Shown one piece after another: positions 41,543 through 54,004 of a stretch of 64,000 nucleotides of DNA. Both the position numbers and the translations under genes were made by a program. Position 1 is the first letter of the stretch, and each line of letters starts with the position of its first letter. The stretch spans positions 2,061,001 to 2,125,000 of the forward strand of contig CM076279.1 of NCBI GenBank assembly GCA_038380795.1, written 5' to 3'. The notes under the pieces were generated by a model. The model did no database searches, was not told the DNA's origin, and saw only the letters and a list, made by a program, of their open reading frames with translations. Origin of the DNA: Pyrocephalus nanus. Its lineage: Eukaryota > Chordata > Aves > Passeriformes > Tyrannidae.

Positions 41543-42715
41543 AATAAAATGAAGGGGGAAGCAAGAGAACTATTCAGATTTTCCCTTGAAAATTTCACAA
41601 AATTACTTTTCACATACCTCAATTATCTCCACCTTCGTTTCGTAGACGAAAATCTGTGCCTACAGAATGAGTCAATAAAAGCCAATAAAATGGGAACAGT
41701 ATGAGACAGATCTTTGGGTTGTATAAATAAAGCATGGCTGAGGTGACATCATGGGGGCAACAGTGATTTATACCAGCTGAGGATCCGGCCCATAAACTGG
41801 GAATAACTCTTTCTGCTCTGTGATTTATGTTCTCCAGTTATTGACTGCTCAGAAATAAGCCCTCTGTTATAAACAATCTGGGAAGCAAAGGAGGCAATTG
41901 TGTCTTAATGAGACCATGGTTCAAAGCACTGCCCTGGTACATTGACCCTTCTATAGATCAGAAAGTCTCCTTGATTTAATTACCTTACAGAACCCCAGAC
42001 TAGACAGCTCCAAAACTCATTTATGCCTGATCTTTCTACTTTTTTTTTTTTTTCTTTATTTTGGTGCATTTAGAGTGATTTATAATTCAGCCAGGAGAGT
42101 CTTCAGGCAGCTGATGAGAATTGTTTAGAGGGGTTTGCAGTTTGTATGCAATTATATTTTTTCTTAGGGAAAAAGAAAAAAAAAAAAGCACATTTTGAGA
42201 CTTTAAGGGTCTTGTCTCACTTCCCAATCACAAATAACAAGCAGTCCTGCCTTTTAAGTGTAAGGGACTAGAAACTTCAAGCACAGAATTAGGGGAATTT
42301 AAATCAGAGGCGAGACAGTGCACACACTGGAAATGTTCCTATTTAAGAGTTCACAATTCAGCCTTGCACACAGCTTTCAGCAGCTATTACAGGATTGTTC
42401 CACTAGGATTATCTCATCTACGAGGATATTTATTTTCCCCTTCCAATCTGTGGATATAAAGCAGTGGAAATAATACGATGTTCCCTTCCATTCACAAACG
42501 ACGAGTCTCTGCTCTCTCAGGATGTCTCACAGAGCTCTAATTAGATCTAAGTCTCGAAACATCCCCCCAAAATTACTCAAACAACCAATATTCCATCTTG
42601 ATTTCTTCTGGCTCAACACTACACTGCAGCAAACAGCCCTGGCCCCTCTCTGGTGCTCCCTCGGTGCCGCAGCCCAGGGGATTTTATCTGCCCCCCTGGC
42701 AGGAAGGGATGCTCA

Positions 42716-42862
42716 GAGTGATAGAATCATAGAACCATGGAATGGTTTGGGTTGGGAAGGGGAAATCAGCTTGTTCCACCTCCCTGCCATGGGCAGGGCC
42801 ACCTTTTCCTAGCCCAGGTTGCTCCAAGCCCTGTCCAACCCGGCCTTGGACACCAAACCAAG
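42716..42862 (-). mobile_element. CR1 LINE 3' end
   Basis: The plus strand reads ATAGAATCATAGAACCATGG, then GGTTTGGGTTGGGAAGGGG, a CCTGCCATGGGCAGGGCCACC segment, CCAGGTTGCTCCAAGCCC and CCTTGGACACC. This is the complement of the CR1 tail, so the element lies on the minus strand. It is the longest CR1 copy in the window. Confidence 0.9.
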
Positions 42863-43482
42863 TGTGACCCAACCAGGGACCACTGACATGGACTGTGGGA
42901 TCACCCCCTGTGCTCAGAGGTGGCTGGTGGCCCCTGAACCATCAGAGCAGTTGTCTTTGTGCTGTCAAAAACCTTGATATATATTCAATAAACACCAACC
43001 TCCCTCCTGGACCTTTGGTACAAAAATCTGCTCCTGAAGGTTCCCCCTCATCTCTGTGCATTCAGAGACTTGAGCTGCAGTTGCCAAAGTCCCTGCATGA
43101 TTTAAAAGCTGAAATCCCAGGGCATCTTCATCATCTGCAGCTGGTTCCCAGAGACCTTTACTGGAAAACACAATTCCCACTCACGTTTGTTCAACACTCC
43201 CTTCCAGGCATCACCTACCCCGACTCAGGATCTCCTTCTCCCCCTGTACTCACCCCTTGGCATTTTCCAGCCCTTTCCCTTCTCTGACCACACAGAGTTG
43301 GAGTTTCAGCCCTCAATATCATGGGCTGACCTTGGCACAACTCCCAGTGTCTGTCTGGGTCTCAGGGGCCTCCAAAGCAGGAGCCTGGTACAGGAATGGG
43401 TCAGGTCCCTTTGCCCTGGCCAGGAGCACAATTACCTGAGCTCAACAACTGCTGTGCCAGGTGTCATGTTTATATACTGCTC

Positions 43483-43508
43483 TTAATTAGCTCATGCCAT
43501 TAATTAGC
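43483..43508. promoter_or_regulatory. Paired TTAATTAGC homeodomain sites
   Basis: An identical 9-mer TTAATTAGC occurs at 43,483-43,491 and 43,500-43,508, 17 bases apart start to start. It matches LIM/paired-type homeodomain sites. Function inferred. Confidence 0.3.
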
Positions 43509-46500
43509 ACCGATGTGCAAAATGGAACAGGATTTTTGAACAGAAAGCATCCCTCTTTTGGCATATTTATGCCCTGGGAATATATTTTTCTTTCATTTCA
43601 ACTCCCTTTAGCAGAAAGATCTACTCCCTCAGGAGTGGAGTCTCCTGGGCAGAGTTACAGTATATAATAAGAAAAGGACTTCAACCCCTGCTGCAAACCA
43701 TATATTAATATTAATACTTAATAAGCCCTTGCCTTCTTTCAAAACAAATAAAATATTATCGCTCTCTGAGCTGAAATACACTTAAATGGAGCAAAGGTTT
43801 ATAATTTTCCAAAACAAACAGTCTTCAATTGAAGTTCCTTTGCAATTATTTTAGAGATACTTCTGTGGATTGGATGGGGGCCTAAAAATAATGATGTGGA
43901 TTGTAAGATCTGACAATACCAATAATTACACTTCTGTAATTAACTTAAGCATCCCATTTTTTTTTTTTCTTTATTCATTTCAAGAGAAGGGGAGAAGGGA
44001 GGATGTTTTCCATCCTGCTGGTCAGTGGCAGGTGGTTCAGCTCTGGCATAACGGGAGCAGAGAGCAGCCCTCCCACGAGTGAAAGGGCTCAAATGGCTGC
44101 AAGCAAATCCTAGGCATTATCTGCCAAAATATGAGTGGAATTATGCCTGTGAATCCCTTAAGGGGACAGGTGGGAAAGGTGTACAGGTGTCAGGGTTTCC
44201 CTGTCTCCCTGCAGTTGGATTTTCACTGTTCTTTCAGCCAGGGAGTGTCCTGGGTTTGCCCCTCTCCCACCTGAGTGCTGCCCTCTTGCCCTGCCCTCCT
44301 CTCCCCCCTGCTGCTGAGCTTGGGTACCCCTGGCATGGCCATAAAAGCCAACCCAGTCTGCTTTTTTTTATCCCACAAATGGAACAAGACCCGTGGAGAT
44401 GGAGATTATTGACGATGCCTTTGATTAATTGCAACCCAACCCGCCACGGCGGAGCGAGGTTGGTTTCGGTGTTGTTGCAGCAACCTGGGGCTTTCTTTAA
44501 ACATTAACCAGGCCCTGCTGCCCCGAGCAGAGATGCTGAGGGGACACAGCCCTGCTCACAGGGCATCCCTTTCCCCTGGTTTTTTCACTCAGTGTTTTTA
44601 AGCGCTCGGTTCTCAGCGCTCCCCAGTGCTGGGGACTCCTCTCCAGGCAGCAGCTGAGCAGGCCTGTTTGTTTATAAGAATCAACCAGAACCACACAAAA
44701 AAAAGTTGTGGCCACGGGCCAAACGTCTTTGACATCATAGCCTGTCATTAATGGCATAAATCCTCCGTGATTTCATTTCCCAGCAAGCTAACCAGCATCT
44801 ATCACAGATTATTTTAAAGGGAAAAAAATGTCTAAACATTTACCTTCAAACCCCCAAACAGATCATATCGTTCTATTTTGCCTTCCCCATATTAAATATA
44901 TTCCCTTGCATATGGCATTTTTATTGCAGGTTGTGACCAGTCACAGAGCTGGGTTCAGAAAGAGATATGCCCAGAAAGAGAGATTTTCTTATTGTTCCCT
45001 AAGGGGAAAAAAACAAAAACGACATTTCATTTAACAAAACCTTTCCTAACCACTGCACTTTGCTGTTTTAATGTATTTTTTGTCTGCCAGATCCCTGTCT
45101 GGCCATTCATTTTGAGGGAGAGAAAAAATTAAAAGGCTGTTCTCTGTGCCACAGCCTCTTCAGTGTGAGAACATACAGGCTGGAAAAGTTGTTCTTTCTA
45201 TCCATAAAATGATCATGGTTATGCAGAAAACATTAGGAAATTACTCTGATCATGAAAGGACAGAATATACACATAAATACCTGAATATCATAATCAAAAC
45301 TCCTTGTTGTTTAAAGTCTTCCTGACCTTGGTATATTTGCTGGTGGACAGTGATGATAAGCCAGACAAAAAATATTTGATAATAGTATTAGATTTGACCA
45401 ATCATTGCTGGTTGCTTTAGATTGGGCCTAAAATGCCTGAGAAAAATCTTTCAAACCAGGCACTAAACCAGGAATTCTTCTACATTTGTATGGGCAAGCA
45501 GATAGTCAGAGTGTTGGGTTTGACCTCCCTTCCTCTGAGCGTGAACTGAAATTGCTGAAATTGCTCCAGACTGCACTATTTGAGATGAAAAGCCCCTGAC
45601 AGGTGTCCTGCCTCCAGGAGCAAATGTCCATAAGGGTATGAGCTCTCACTTCTCAGCTCCCACCTCAAACCACCATTACAGATGAATCCTGAGATCCCCA
45701 GGAATTCCAGGGAGTCACACTTAGGATCAGCCCAGGTCCATGCCAGCTCTGCTGCAGCCAGGGCAGAATTCCACAGGCAATTTGCAGCTGGGCAGAGGCA
45801 GAGAGAAGATCAAAGTGAGTGTTCCCAGGGCAGAAAATGATTCACAGGAACCCACCTGGGCACACAGAGTGTCCCCACCTCCCTCTGCTCAGGAAGGACA
45901 GAGCTGGAGCTGGATGTGACAGCACGATCCCAAAGCTCCTGCCTTCATCCCACCTTCACCCTGCACCCAACAGCCCTCACCACCACCAAAGAATAACAAA
46001 AGGACCTCCCACATACCTTGGCAAATAAAAATTAGATGTTTCCTTTTCTTGAGTGGTCTGGAATCTCAGGAGGATCCGCAGGCAAACGCTGCCCAGATGT
46101 GCAGACAGCACGGATGTGTCAGAGCTCTCATGTGAGAGCCAAAGTTAAAATATGCCTGCAAAGCACCAGTAGCTTCATTCTTATGACTAACACATCCCAA
46201 AGGTGCCATAACATGCACTGATGCAATGAATTCTGGGGCTCTGGAAGGAGTACAGCGAGAGGAGGAGCTGCAGAGGAGAGTTTCTTAGGAAAGCCAGCAA
46301 GTTATTTTTCCACAATTTATCATACTACTCTTACACTGCGAGTTAGGCTGTGCCTCCAACTGCAGAGATGAAAAGTCACACAACTCCAGCACGAATGGAG
46401 CCAGCCAAGAAAAAGAAAAGCAGCTTTCTCTGCTCCCCAGGGCATATATTATGCCTACTCGTTAATGTTTTTTGATATGTGGAGGAGACAAACTGCAAGG

Positions 46501-48869
46501 AAGGAATGTGGCCACCTCCTATCTGAAGCAAAATCTCCCAGGTTGGAACGGGCTGAGAGTGTTTCTGTAGGCAGATGTTGAAGTGGGCAGGGATTGGAGT
46601 GGCAGTGCCACATTTTTGAGAGCGCACCCCACAGCTCCAGGGATGGTGACCTGGGTGTCAGCAAAGCTCCACGAGCCTTTAGAGTAGAAAAAGTCAGGTG
46701 TAAACACGTTGGGAAGGTTCCTTTTGAGCACCTCACCAGCAACCACCACCATCCAAATCAGTCTTTCCAGCGACATGGAAATACCTGTGGAAGGAAAGCA
46801 AGATTGGAAGTGTGTGCCGTGAGGCTTTCAAGCAACACATAATTAATTATATCTCCAATCCATGCCAATAATTTACATGTGTAACAAAACCTCCAGGTGT
46901 GAAAACCTGGAATACAACAGGCTGGGACTTCAATCATTTTCTGCAACAGCGTCCTGGAAGAGGTGCCACGATGAGATTCCTGCTGCCAGTGAAAAAGAGG
47001 GACAACCCTTGCAAAGGCTGCTCACATTTCTTTTTCCTACTCTCTCCCAGTGGTTCAATTCATATCTGATGAGCAGGAGAATGGCACTTTAGGCTCCCTG
47101 GTAATGCCACTTGGATGGAAGTGCTCTCATTATTCGCACTGAAGGATCCAGATTTGCTTAAACGAGAACTGTCACAACATGCTGAGGTCCAGGGATTCCT
47201 GGGGGAGCTGGGCTGGCACATTTGATTCTGATTTGCATTAATTTATGGATCTTACACAGCCTGTTTGTCCAAGGGTTCTAAAGATGTTTAGCCAATGCAT
47301 ACCTTGAGTTAATTCAGCAGAAAAGCTGTGGGATGCCACAGGGACGGGCACAGCAGCTCTGGCAGCCCCAGCCCGTGAAACACCGAGCACAGGAGCTGCA
47401 GCAGCGCTTCAGCCCAGCAGTTAACGAGCTGTGAATGCTGACAATACCAGCACGCTCCAGCTACCTTAAAATGGTGCAGCTCTAAAGGTAAATACCAAAT
47501 CCACAAGGGCCCCTGAGATCAGAGCCTGGTGAAGAGCATCACTGGGAGGAGAGAGGGAAGAAGGGAGAAAGGAGACGGGCAGAAATAAACTCCAAAGACC
47601 CTTGGGAGAAAGCTTTGGAGGACTCTAAGATAAAGGCTCTAATAAAGCTCCAGTACTGGCTCTAATTAGGGTAAGTCAGGGCTTCACTAATTGCTTTTAA
47701 TCCCTTGGCTTCCTTGGCAACAGGAGTGCCCGTGCCCAGGGCGTGCAGGAGAGTCACGGGGTGGATCCACAGCCTCTGTACCCCAGTGCCACTCACTGAA
47801 CCCATTTCCCACAGGAATCAGGGGAGAAGGGAATCCAAGGACACTGTGAGCCCCAAGAGCCTCATCCTCCATCAGCACAGCCTCTGCAAGGCAAAAAGTT
47901 GGGACATGCTGCTTTCCTCCGTTGAATTAGTTGCTTTCCCTTCTCCAGAAGTGCCATTGCAATCCCCCCAAATCCTGCAGACAGGTGTCCTTCAGGTGAG
48001 CGTTTTTGAAATGCAGTGTGTGCATTTGAGCTGTTCCACACCTTTATTCACTTTATTTTTCCTTTAAAGCTTTTTTTTCTTCTTCTTCAATTAGCTGCTG
48101 GGCTTTTTATTAGAGGACAGGCATCTCTTGCCAAACTGTCTTGCAGAAGGAAGGATGGAATTCCCTCTGTTTCCATCACAGAGGTATCCTGAGTCACCTG
48201 CAGTCAGCCAAAGCTCCCTTGCCTTGGGTGTAAACAGAGAAAAACACCAACTTTTGATCTGCTTCCAGCAGAAGTGAAGTCAGCTCAAGTATCAACACGG
48301 GGAAAAAGAAAAAGAAAAGCTTTTCTGGGCTGTCTTGCATCCTCTGTGTGCATGCAAAGGATGACACAAAAATCCAGGGGTAAGGATGGAGCTGCTTTGG
48401 TTAAAGGTGACATTCATCCCTCCCAGTACAGCAGCCTCTGTACCATTTAAGAATATTAAAAGATTTCCAAAATACAGCCAGTATTAGTTCTCTGGGTAAT
48501 CTCTGTGCCCCAGGGTGAGAGGCAGCCCTGCTCACACCGATCCTGTGCTATTAAACCAGGGGAATCCATCCCTTCCTGTGGACAGCCCATTATACATCAA
48601 TTAAACTGCACTAACGAGTTCAGTGGAAGCGGCATCTTGGACTTTGTTTGTCCTGGGCAACAGCAGCAGCCAGGTCTTTCTGAAAGCCTAATAATCAAGA
48701 GATTTCTGAGGTGGTGACCTCAGAGTGCTCTGGCTTGGATTGCTCTTTATTTAGAGCAGAGTGTTGGTGTCTCCAGGCTGGAGCAGCAGCACCAGCGAGC
48801 CCCAGGCTGTGTCCCTGCTGCTCCTGCATGAAACAGAGGCACAGCCAGGAGGCTCCTTGCATTCCACGC

Positions 48870-48915
48870 AAGGCATCGTAATTAATGAGCTGATTTGCAT
48901 ATCAGATATACTTTG
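48870..48915. promoter_or_regulatory. Octamer and homeodomain motif block
   Basis: TAATTA at 48,879-48,884 and a perfect octamer ATTTGCAT (POU factor site) at 48,893-48,900, followed by an AT-rich run. It lies about 2.2 kb beyond the KCNJ2 3' end. Confidence 0.3.
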
Positions 48916-49179
48916 TGCACAGTGGGATGTTGTGGCTTTGCAAAAAGTTAGGAAAACTTCAGTCCTGGAAAGCGAGAGCCTGCGGATTCCCACCTGGTCC
49001 CCAGGGAGCCAGCACACCCCCTGCAGCAGGAGGGAGCAGGGGTTACCTGGGGGATCCTCCCTCCTGCTGCTGTTTGCAAGGAACAACCAGAATGAGGCCA
49101 AGTTTGGGCAGACAAGACCTCAGACTTGGTTTTGACCTTGTTTCCTGAGTTATCCTGAAATTTGTTACTGCTGGGAGAT

Positions 49180-49262
49180 GAAAGGAGGAAGATATCCAAG
49201 AGGGGCACTTGGACTAGGTGGTCTCCAGAAGTCCCTTCCCACCCATTCTGTGATCTGTGCCA
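49180..49262 (+). mobile_element. CR1 LINE 3'-end remnant
   Basis: CTTGGACTAGGTGGTCTCCA, then GAAGTCCCTTCCCACCC and ATTCTGTGATCTGTG matches a CR1 tail. Confidence 0.85.
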
Positions 49263-50814
49263 CAGTTCACAACTCCCTTTTGCTTCCCAACCAGAGGGAT
49301 TTAAATAAAACCTGTTGCCAATACCTGCAGGTTGAAATCCAAGCCAGTAAGGAAGGAAAAGGCAAAAGCAGCAGTTTCATTTTTAAAGAATAATATAAAA
49401 AGCCTAAATTGCTGGAACAGGTGTGTTTGTAGCCCCTTCCTGTCCTGCCCACCCAGAACTATAAAACGCCTTGGCTTGTGTGTAACAACCTGGATGTGCA
49501 CACTGAAACGAGCTGAAAACATCAGTGCTGGGTTTCAGACTGTAAATACGTGTTTTCAAGGCTTGGATTTCATTTTTGCATTCTTGACCTTTCCGTAATT
49601 TTCGTTGTTTCCATTTGCTGTGCTGTTGGGTGAGAAAACTGGGAAGAGAGGGAGCAGTTGCTTCTTGCAGCTCCCTCTGCCCCTGCCTCTGTCCTGTCCC
49701 GCTGCTGCTCCTCGCCTTCCCTGGCATTTTACTCCCTCTGCCTGGATCCAGGCGGCGCATTCCTGGAGCCTGCAGCGCATCCTGGATGCTGGCTGGATGC
49801 ATCCAGCTCGTCTGGGAAGGAGAAGGGCTCAGCTATTGCCTTGCTAGCTCCCAAAATGTGCGGCTGGATTTGTGCTGACTCCCCTCGGCAGGACCAGTGG
49901 CCGGAGAGAGGAGAGAGAGGCACTGACAGGAGAGGGTGCTAATGATTTAGGGAATGGGAAAACAGGCTGATGATGGCCCCTGACCACTGTCCCTGCAGAA
50001 ACATCAGAGCCAGGGGCAGAGCCCTGAGCGGCTCTCTCAGAGGATGCTTTTCAGCAGGGAGAATAAGCAGATCCAGGCTGTGACAGCTAATCTGTATCTC
50101 TAAATCCAGCCCTGTAATTATTATTATAAGCTTTCCAGGAGACCATTAGATTTGAAAAGTAAATTTGAATTTATAAATGGAGTCCCGCTAGGCAGGGTCA
50201 GGGCTCCATCCCAGGCATCGTTTAATGGCATTACAGGCTGATAAAAAGGTTGGAAAATCAGCAGAGGGGTCAGAACTGCCCTGAGATGCTCCCCAGCCGT
50301 GGCAGGGTGTTTGATTCCCGTTAGATCAGCACTTTTGAGCTGAGTCACAGTCGTGCAGCCTCAACCTCTGCCCTGGAGGCCACACACAAACGGGGAAGGA
50401 GCTTTTCCAGCCCACACAAATAAGGGCATCACGGCCCTTTTGGGTTCCCCGAAGCTTGTTCCTGCTGCTCTCCCCTGTCCTGTCCCACAAACCCTCCGTG
50501 CTGGTGACACCAGGCTCGGGGCTCCCGGGAAATGAGGCCTGGATGGGGATTACAGAGCGTGTTTGGAATTGAGCTGAGCTGAGGAACATCATTTCAATAC
50601 GGAGATGTTCCAGGCAGACATGAAACACGGGGATTTCAAGATGAGTTTTCCTGCTTAATTTTTTAATCCCTTGCCCAATCTTTCAGTATGCTGGCTGATG
50701 CTCTGGGCTTTCATCCCATCCCCCCCCCCCCCTTCCCCTGCTTTGGAGTTTAGGCAGACTTTGAGCTGTTTTACCATTTAATGCAACTTCTAGCCCATGA
50801 CTTGGAGCTCTGAA

Positions 50815-50935
50815 GCCCCAGGTATGACCTTAAGAAAGGCCCTTGATCTGTCTGGGGCAGATCTTTCTTTGGTGCAAGTTGCCATCTGGGAAATAACAAT
50901 GGAAAATAACAATGGGATCACCTTTCCTCCTGCCT
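50815..50935 (+). mobile_element. MIR-like SINE fragment
   Basis: TATGACCTTAAGAAAGGCCC, then TTGATCTGTCTGGG and CATCTGGGAAATAACAATGG follows the order of the MIR core and 3' part. It lies just downstream of the KCNJ2 3' end. Diverged. Confidence 0.5.
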
Positions 50936-51094
50936 TTTGTCGAGGCAGAGAAGGATCTGCCTCTTCCCAAAGTGCCTCAGACAATGACTGTGTTTGGACA
51001 ACTCCAAACACAGCTCCATAAACCCCCCCAGGCCCAGGCCCTCTCTCATTTACACACCTGCTGCACACACCAGCTCATTCTCAATTTTTTTTTT

Positions 51095-51107
51095 TTTATT
51101 ATTTATT
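51095..51107 (-). terminator. Distal KCNJ2 poly(A) signals (two AATAAA)
   Basis: Minus-strand AATAAA at 51,102-51,107 and again at 51,095-51,100, about 3.96 kb after the stop codon. A genomic A run follows at once, which could cause internal priming of cDNA, so cleavage near 51,070-51,090 is only an estimate. Confidence 0.6.
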
Positions 51108-51405
51108 TAGAAATAATAAAATAAGACATAATATATAAAAATCTGTACAATCCACAATTTGTGCAGTACATTAGGAAGACTTTGATACAAAAAGGCTGCA
51201 AACAGGAAAATAGTCATGGACAACTGTCGGATGCCGAGATTGTTCACCTTACAACAGCTGCAGGCCAAAAGTCCTTACAAAATCGGTTTCTTGTTGGCTG
51301 TGGAGTGGCAACTATGCAGCACCTTCTACTTCACAATGGTGGTGGAGCAGCCATAGTTTAAAGACATTACAGTACTTCTCAGTTTTACCTTGTAATCCAT
51401 TATGG

Positions 51406-51426
51406 AAAAAAAAAAAAAAAAAAAAA
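51406..51426. repeat. Poly-A run
   Basis: A21 homopolymer inside the KCNJ2 3' UTR, a U run in the transcript. Confidence 0.9.
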
Positions 51427-51696
51427 CAAAAAGGAGACCTAAGAGAACAAATTAAATATCTGAACCCTTTGTCTTTCCCAAGACGAGAGAGAGAGTGCTA
51501 AACTAAGCCCACAGAAGCGTCTCATGGCTAGGAGAGTGTCACCAAACCCAGCTGATAAGTCAGGATTTCCACCCTTGCTGCTGCACCAAGGCCAACTCGC
51601 ACGGAAGAGACGGGGGAAGGAAGGGAACCATCCCCACCTGCCCCCGGAACGCTTTTGTCACTGTACACAATATTATGGTTTAGACAACGTGTCTCA

Positions 51697-51704
51697 TTCA
51701 AGTA
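51697..51704 (-). promoter_or_regulatory. miR-26 seed match, 8-mer, in KCNJ2 3' UTR
   Basis: The transcript strand reads TACTTGAA, the full 8-mer complement to the miR-26 seed. Repression of KCNJ2 by miR-26 is described in mammalian atrium. Function in this species is inferred. Confidence 0.55.
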
Positions 51705-52312
51705 TTTTCAGGGAAGGGCAGAAATAACATATTCCCCCCCAAGCCCCTAAGCAAGATACAGTATAAACCTTCTGTGCGAGCCACCTCGGTCCTGGAGAAC
51801 CCAAAGCCCGGTGGAGTCTGGGGGTAGAGCTCAGTCAGTTTGAAGGGCCCCCAAATCAGCATCAGCTTGGCCCAGGATCAACAGGAACTGAAGAAACGCT
51901 GTCAGTCACTGTCTAGTCCTTTAAAAAAATACCTTTTTTTTTTTTTTTTTTAAACGGCTAACCCGAATTGCTGCTGTAGAAGTGCTACAATAGCCTGACC
52001 TACACCGGGCTGAGGAACACAGAGCTGATGGAGAAAGGGGAAGTGGTACCACGGAGTTACATTGCAGGTCTCTTTTTTTAGCAGCTTCCCCGGAGCCAGA
52101 GGCCCAGTGCAAGCCTGCAATGGAAGGTTCAGTCGGCAAAGACAAAGGGTTGGGAGGCAAAAAAATAAAATAAAATAAAATTAAAAAAAAAAAAGAACAC
52201 GGCAGAGAGTAATGGATTACCCCAACACACACCCCCTCGACAGGACTAGCTGGTAACTCTGAAAAATGCCAGTAACTAGAACATGTTTTCAAATGAAAAG
52301 TCCATGCTTGAA

Positions 52313-52321
52313 AATAAATAA
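52313..52321 (-). promoter_or_regulatory. AU-rich element nonamer in KCNJ2 3' UTR
   Basis: The transcript strand reads TTATTTATT within a longer U-rich run, matching the AU-rich nonamer bound by decay factors such as TTP and stabilisers such as HuR. It is a single copy, so the effect is uncertain. Confidence 0.35.
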
Positions 52322-52559
52322 AGTTCATAGCATTAGGAATCCTATAAGGCTTGCAAGTATTTGCTAAAAATCATGCTAACCTGTAGCATCTAGTACTAGT
52401 GAGCCGAGACTGCCGAGCTGAATTGATACTTTGTGTGGCCTTTTCGTTGTCTTCTCCTTGTCCTCCTTTACAGACTTCTATTTACATTTGGCTTTAAATA
52501 TGAAAATACTTGATAAACTTTATAAAATGTACATTTTAAAAATATTTCTGAAAAACTGA

Positions 52560-52640
52560 CTTGAAAAAAAACAAAACAAAACAGAAAAAAAAACACAACA
52601 AAACAACAAAACAACAAAGCAACAAAACAAACAAACCCAA
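52560..52640. repeat. (AAAAC)n-like low-complexity stretch
   Basis: Irregular tandem AAAAC/ACAA units in the KCNJ2 3' UTR, U/G-rich in the transcript. Simple repeat. Confidence 0.8.
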
Positions 52641-52777
52641 AACCTCTGCACCAGAAATGTTAAGGGGGAGGGGATTTTTTTTTTTTTTTGTTTCTCTCTG
52701 AATTTCTGGTGTTTTAAAGAAACGAGACGAATCCTGTTATTTCCTATCCCCCATCTCTCATCCCTCCCTCGAGTATC

Positions 52778-52784
52778 TCAAGTA
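52778..52784 (-). promoter_or_regulatory. miR-26 seed match, 7-mer, in KCNJ2 3' UTR
   Basis: The transcript strand reads TACTTGA followed by G, a 7-mer match to miR-26 positions 2-8. It lies about 1.08 kb from the 8-mer site. Confidence 0.45.
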
Positions 52785-52917
52785 TCATTTAGTGGGAGCA
52801 CTGTGCACCTGGGGGATGCTGACCTGAGAACAGGTCCCCTCTCTCCCACTCAGCCTCCCTTCCCGTTGTGTTTTCATGCACCCTCAGTTTCACTGAATAC
52901 TCTTTGGTTTAGTTTTG

Positions 52918-52936
52918 TTTTTTTTTTTTTTTTTTT
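52918..52936. repeat. Poly-T run
   Basis: T19 homopolymer inside the KCNJ2 3' UTR, giving an A run in the transcript. Another A run (51,406-51,426) and a T run (about 51,931-51,950) lie in the same UTR. Confidence 0.9.
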
Positions 52937-53895
52937 CCTTTTCCAAGAACATCACAATTAGCAGCACTAGCAGCACTCTGTTGTCTCCACCACTGTTGAC
53001 CCAGAAACTGCAACCAAATCGCCTTTTTATGTTCCCCCTTCCTTCCCTTTCTCACCCTCCCACCCCAGGAACAGCCTCAGTACTTGCACTTCATCATCTG
53101 CCCTCTCCAGAAGCCAAATCCACGTTTACAACGCCGAGAATTCCCCCAGTTTTGAACCCACCCACTGCAGATCCCATCTTAGCAGAAACCACTCCGTTGC
53201 AGGCATTTCTTTCAGGCAGGGCTGGAAGGGGCCAGAGGCCTTCACAGATATCCATTTGCAGAAGACATTAGACCTAGAACAAGCTGTTTTTTAATGGCAT
53301 ACAGTGATCCAATACTGCAAGAGTTGACCGGGATTGTCGTCCCCACCACCCCGCTCTGCGCCCGCTCCCCGGGGAGCAGGTGCCAAGCACAGGTTCGCTG
53401 TCTCCTTGATCTTAGAGGCACAGAGAATTTAAAGCCTTCTGGCTGAAGGAGCCAAAACACCACCAAGAGCCCAGAGCTTGGCTGAAGGTGACAAAATCAG
53501 CTCAGAGCTGGGTGAGGCGTCTCAGCCGCTGACCGCTCTTTTGGGGAGAGGAGGCAGGGGATGGACCGCCCTTGGCAGCCTCGTGTCCCCAAATCATCCC
53601 TCCCTACGTGAGGGAAAAATACACTTCTTTGACACCCCTGCCCTGCTGAAGAGAAGCGTTCTGTACAAAATCCTGCAGTCCCTCTGCCCTTCCCAAGTGC
53701 TGTGCTGTCAGAGCTGTTCTCTCCTCTTCCTTCCTCCTCAAAATCCTCCTCCTGGGGGTTTTCTCGGCTGGTCCATGCCCAAACACCTGCTCCTACAGCC
53801 CTGGCCTCTGGCATCCACCAGCAGCTCCATGGCACAGATGGAGCTCGAGGCCCAGCTCCAGGCTGCTGAGTTTCTTCTCACCAGAAAAGAGGGAA

Positions 53896-53901
53896 TTTAT
53901 T
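53896..53901 (-). terminator. Internal KCNJ2 poly(A) signal candidate
   Basis: AATAAA on the minus strand about 1.17 kb after the stop codon. The motif alone supports it. Confidence 0.25.
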
Positions 53902-54004
53902 TCCCCTATCCAAGAGCAGGAGGAAGGAGAGGAGGCCCAGCTCACTTGAGATCCGAGCCTTAAGCTTTTTTCAGAATAAGGTGCAAAATAAAAGTCTTAA
54001 AAAG

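Larger units (their letters stand above)
32936..42715. other. Intergenic, no gene seen
   Basis: One MIR-like fragment near 39.4 kb, a 12-bp direct duplication (CATCCATTTGCA) at about 36,976-36,999, and homopolymers. Open stretches up to about 174 codons have no recognisable domain. Confidence 0.7.
42863..51084. other. Intergenic, immediately downstream of KCNJ2
   Basis: Contains a CR1 tail, a MIR-like fragment, a C13 run at 50,720-50,732 and two motif blocks. No gene is seen between the KCNJ2 3' end and the desert. Confidence 0.7.
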
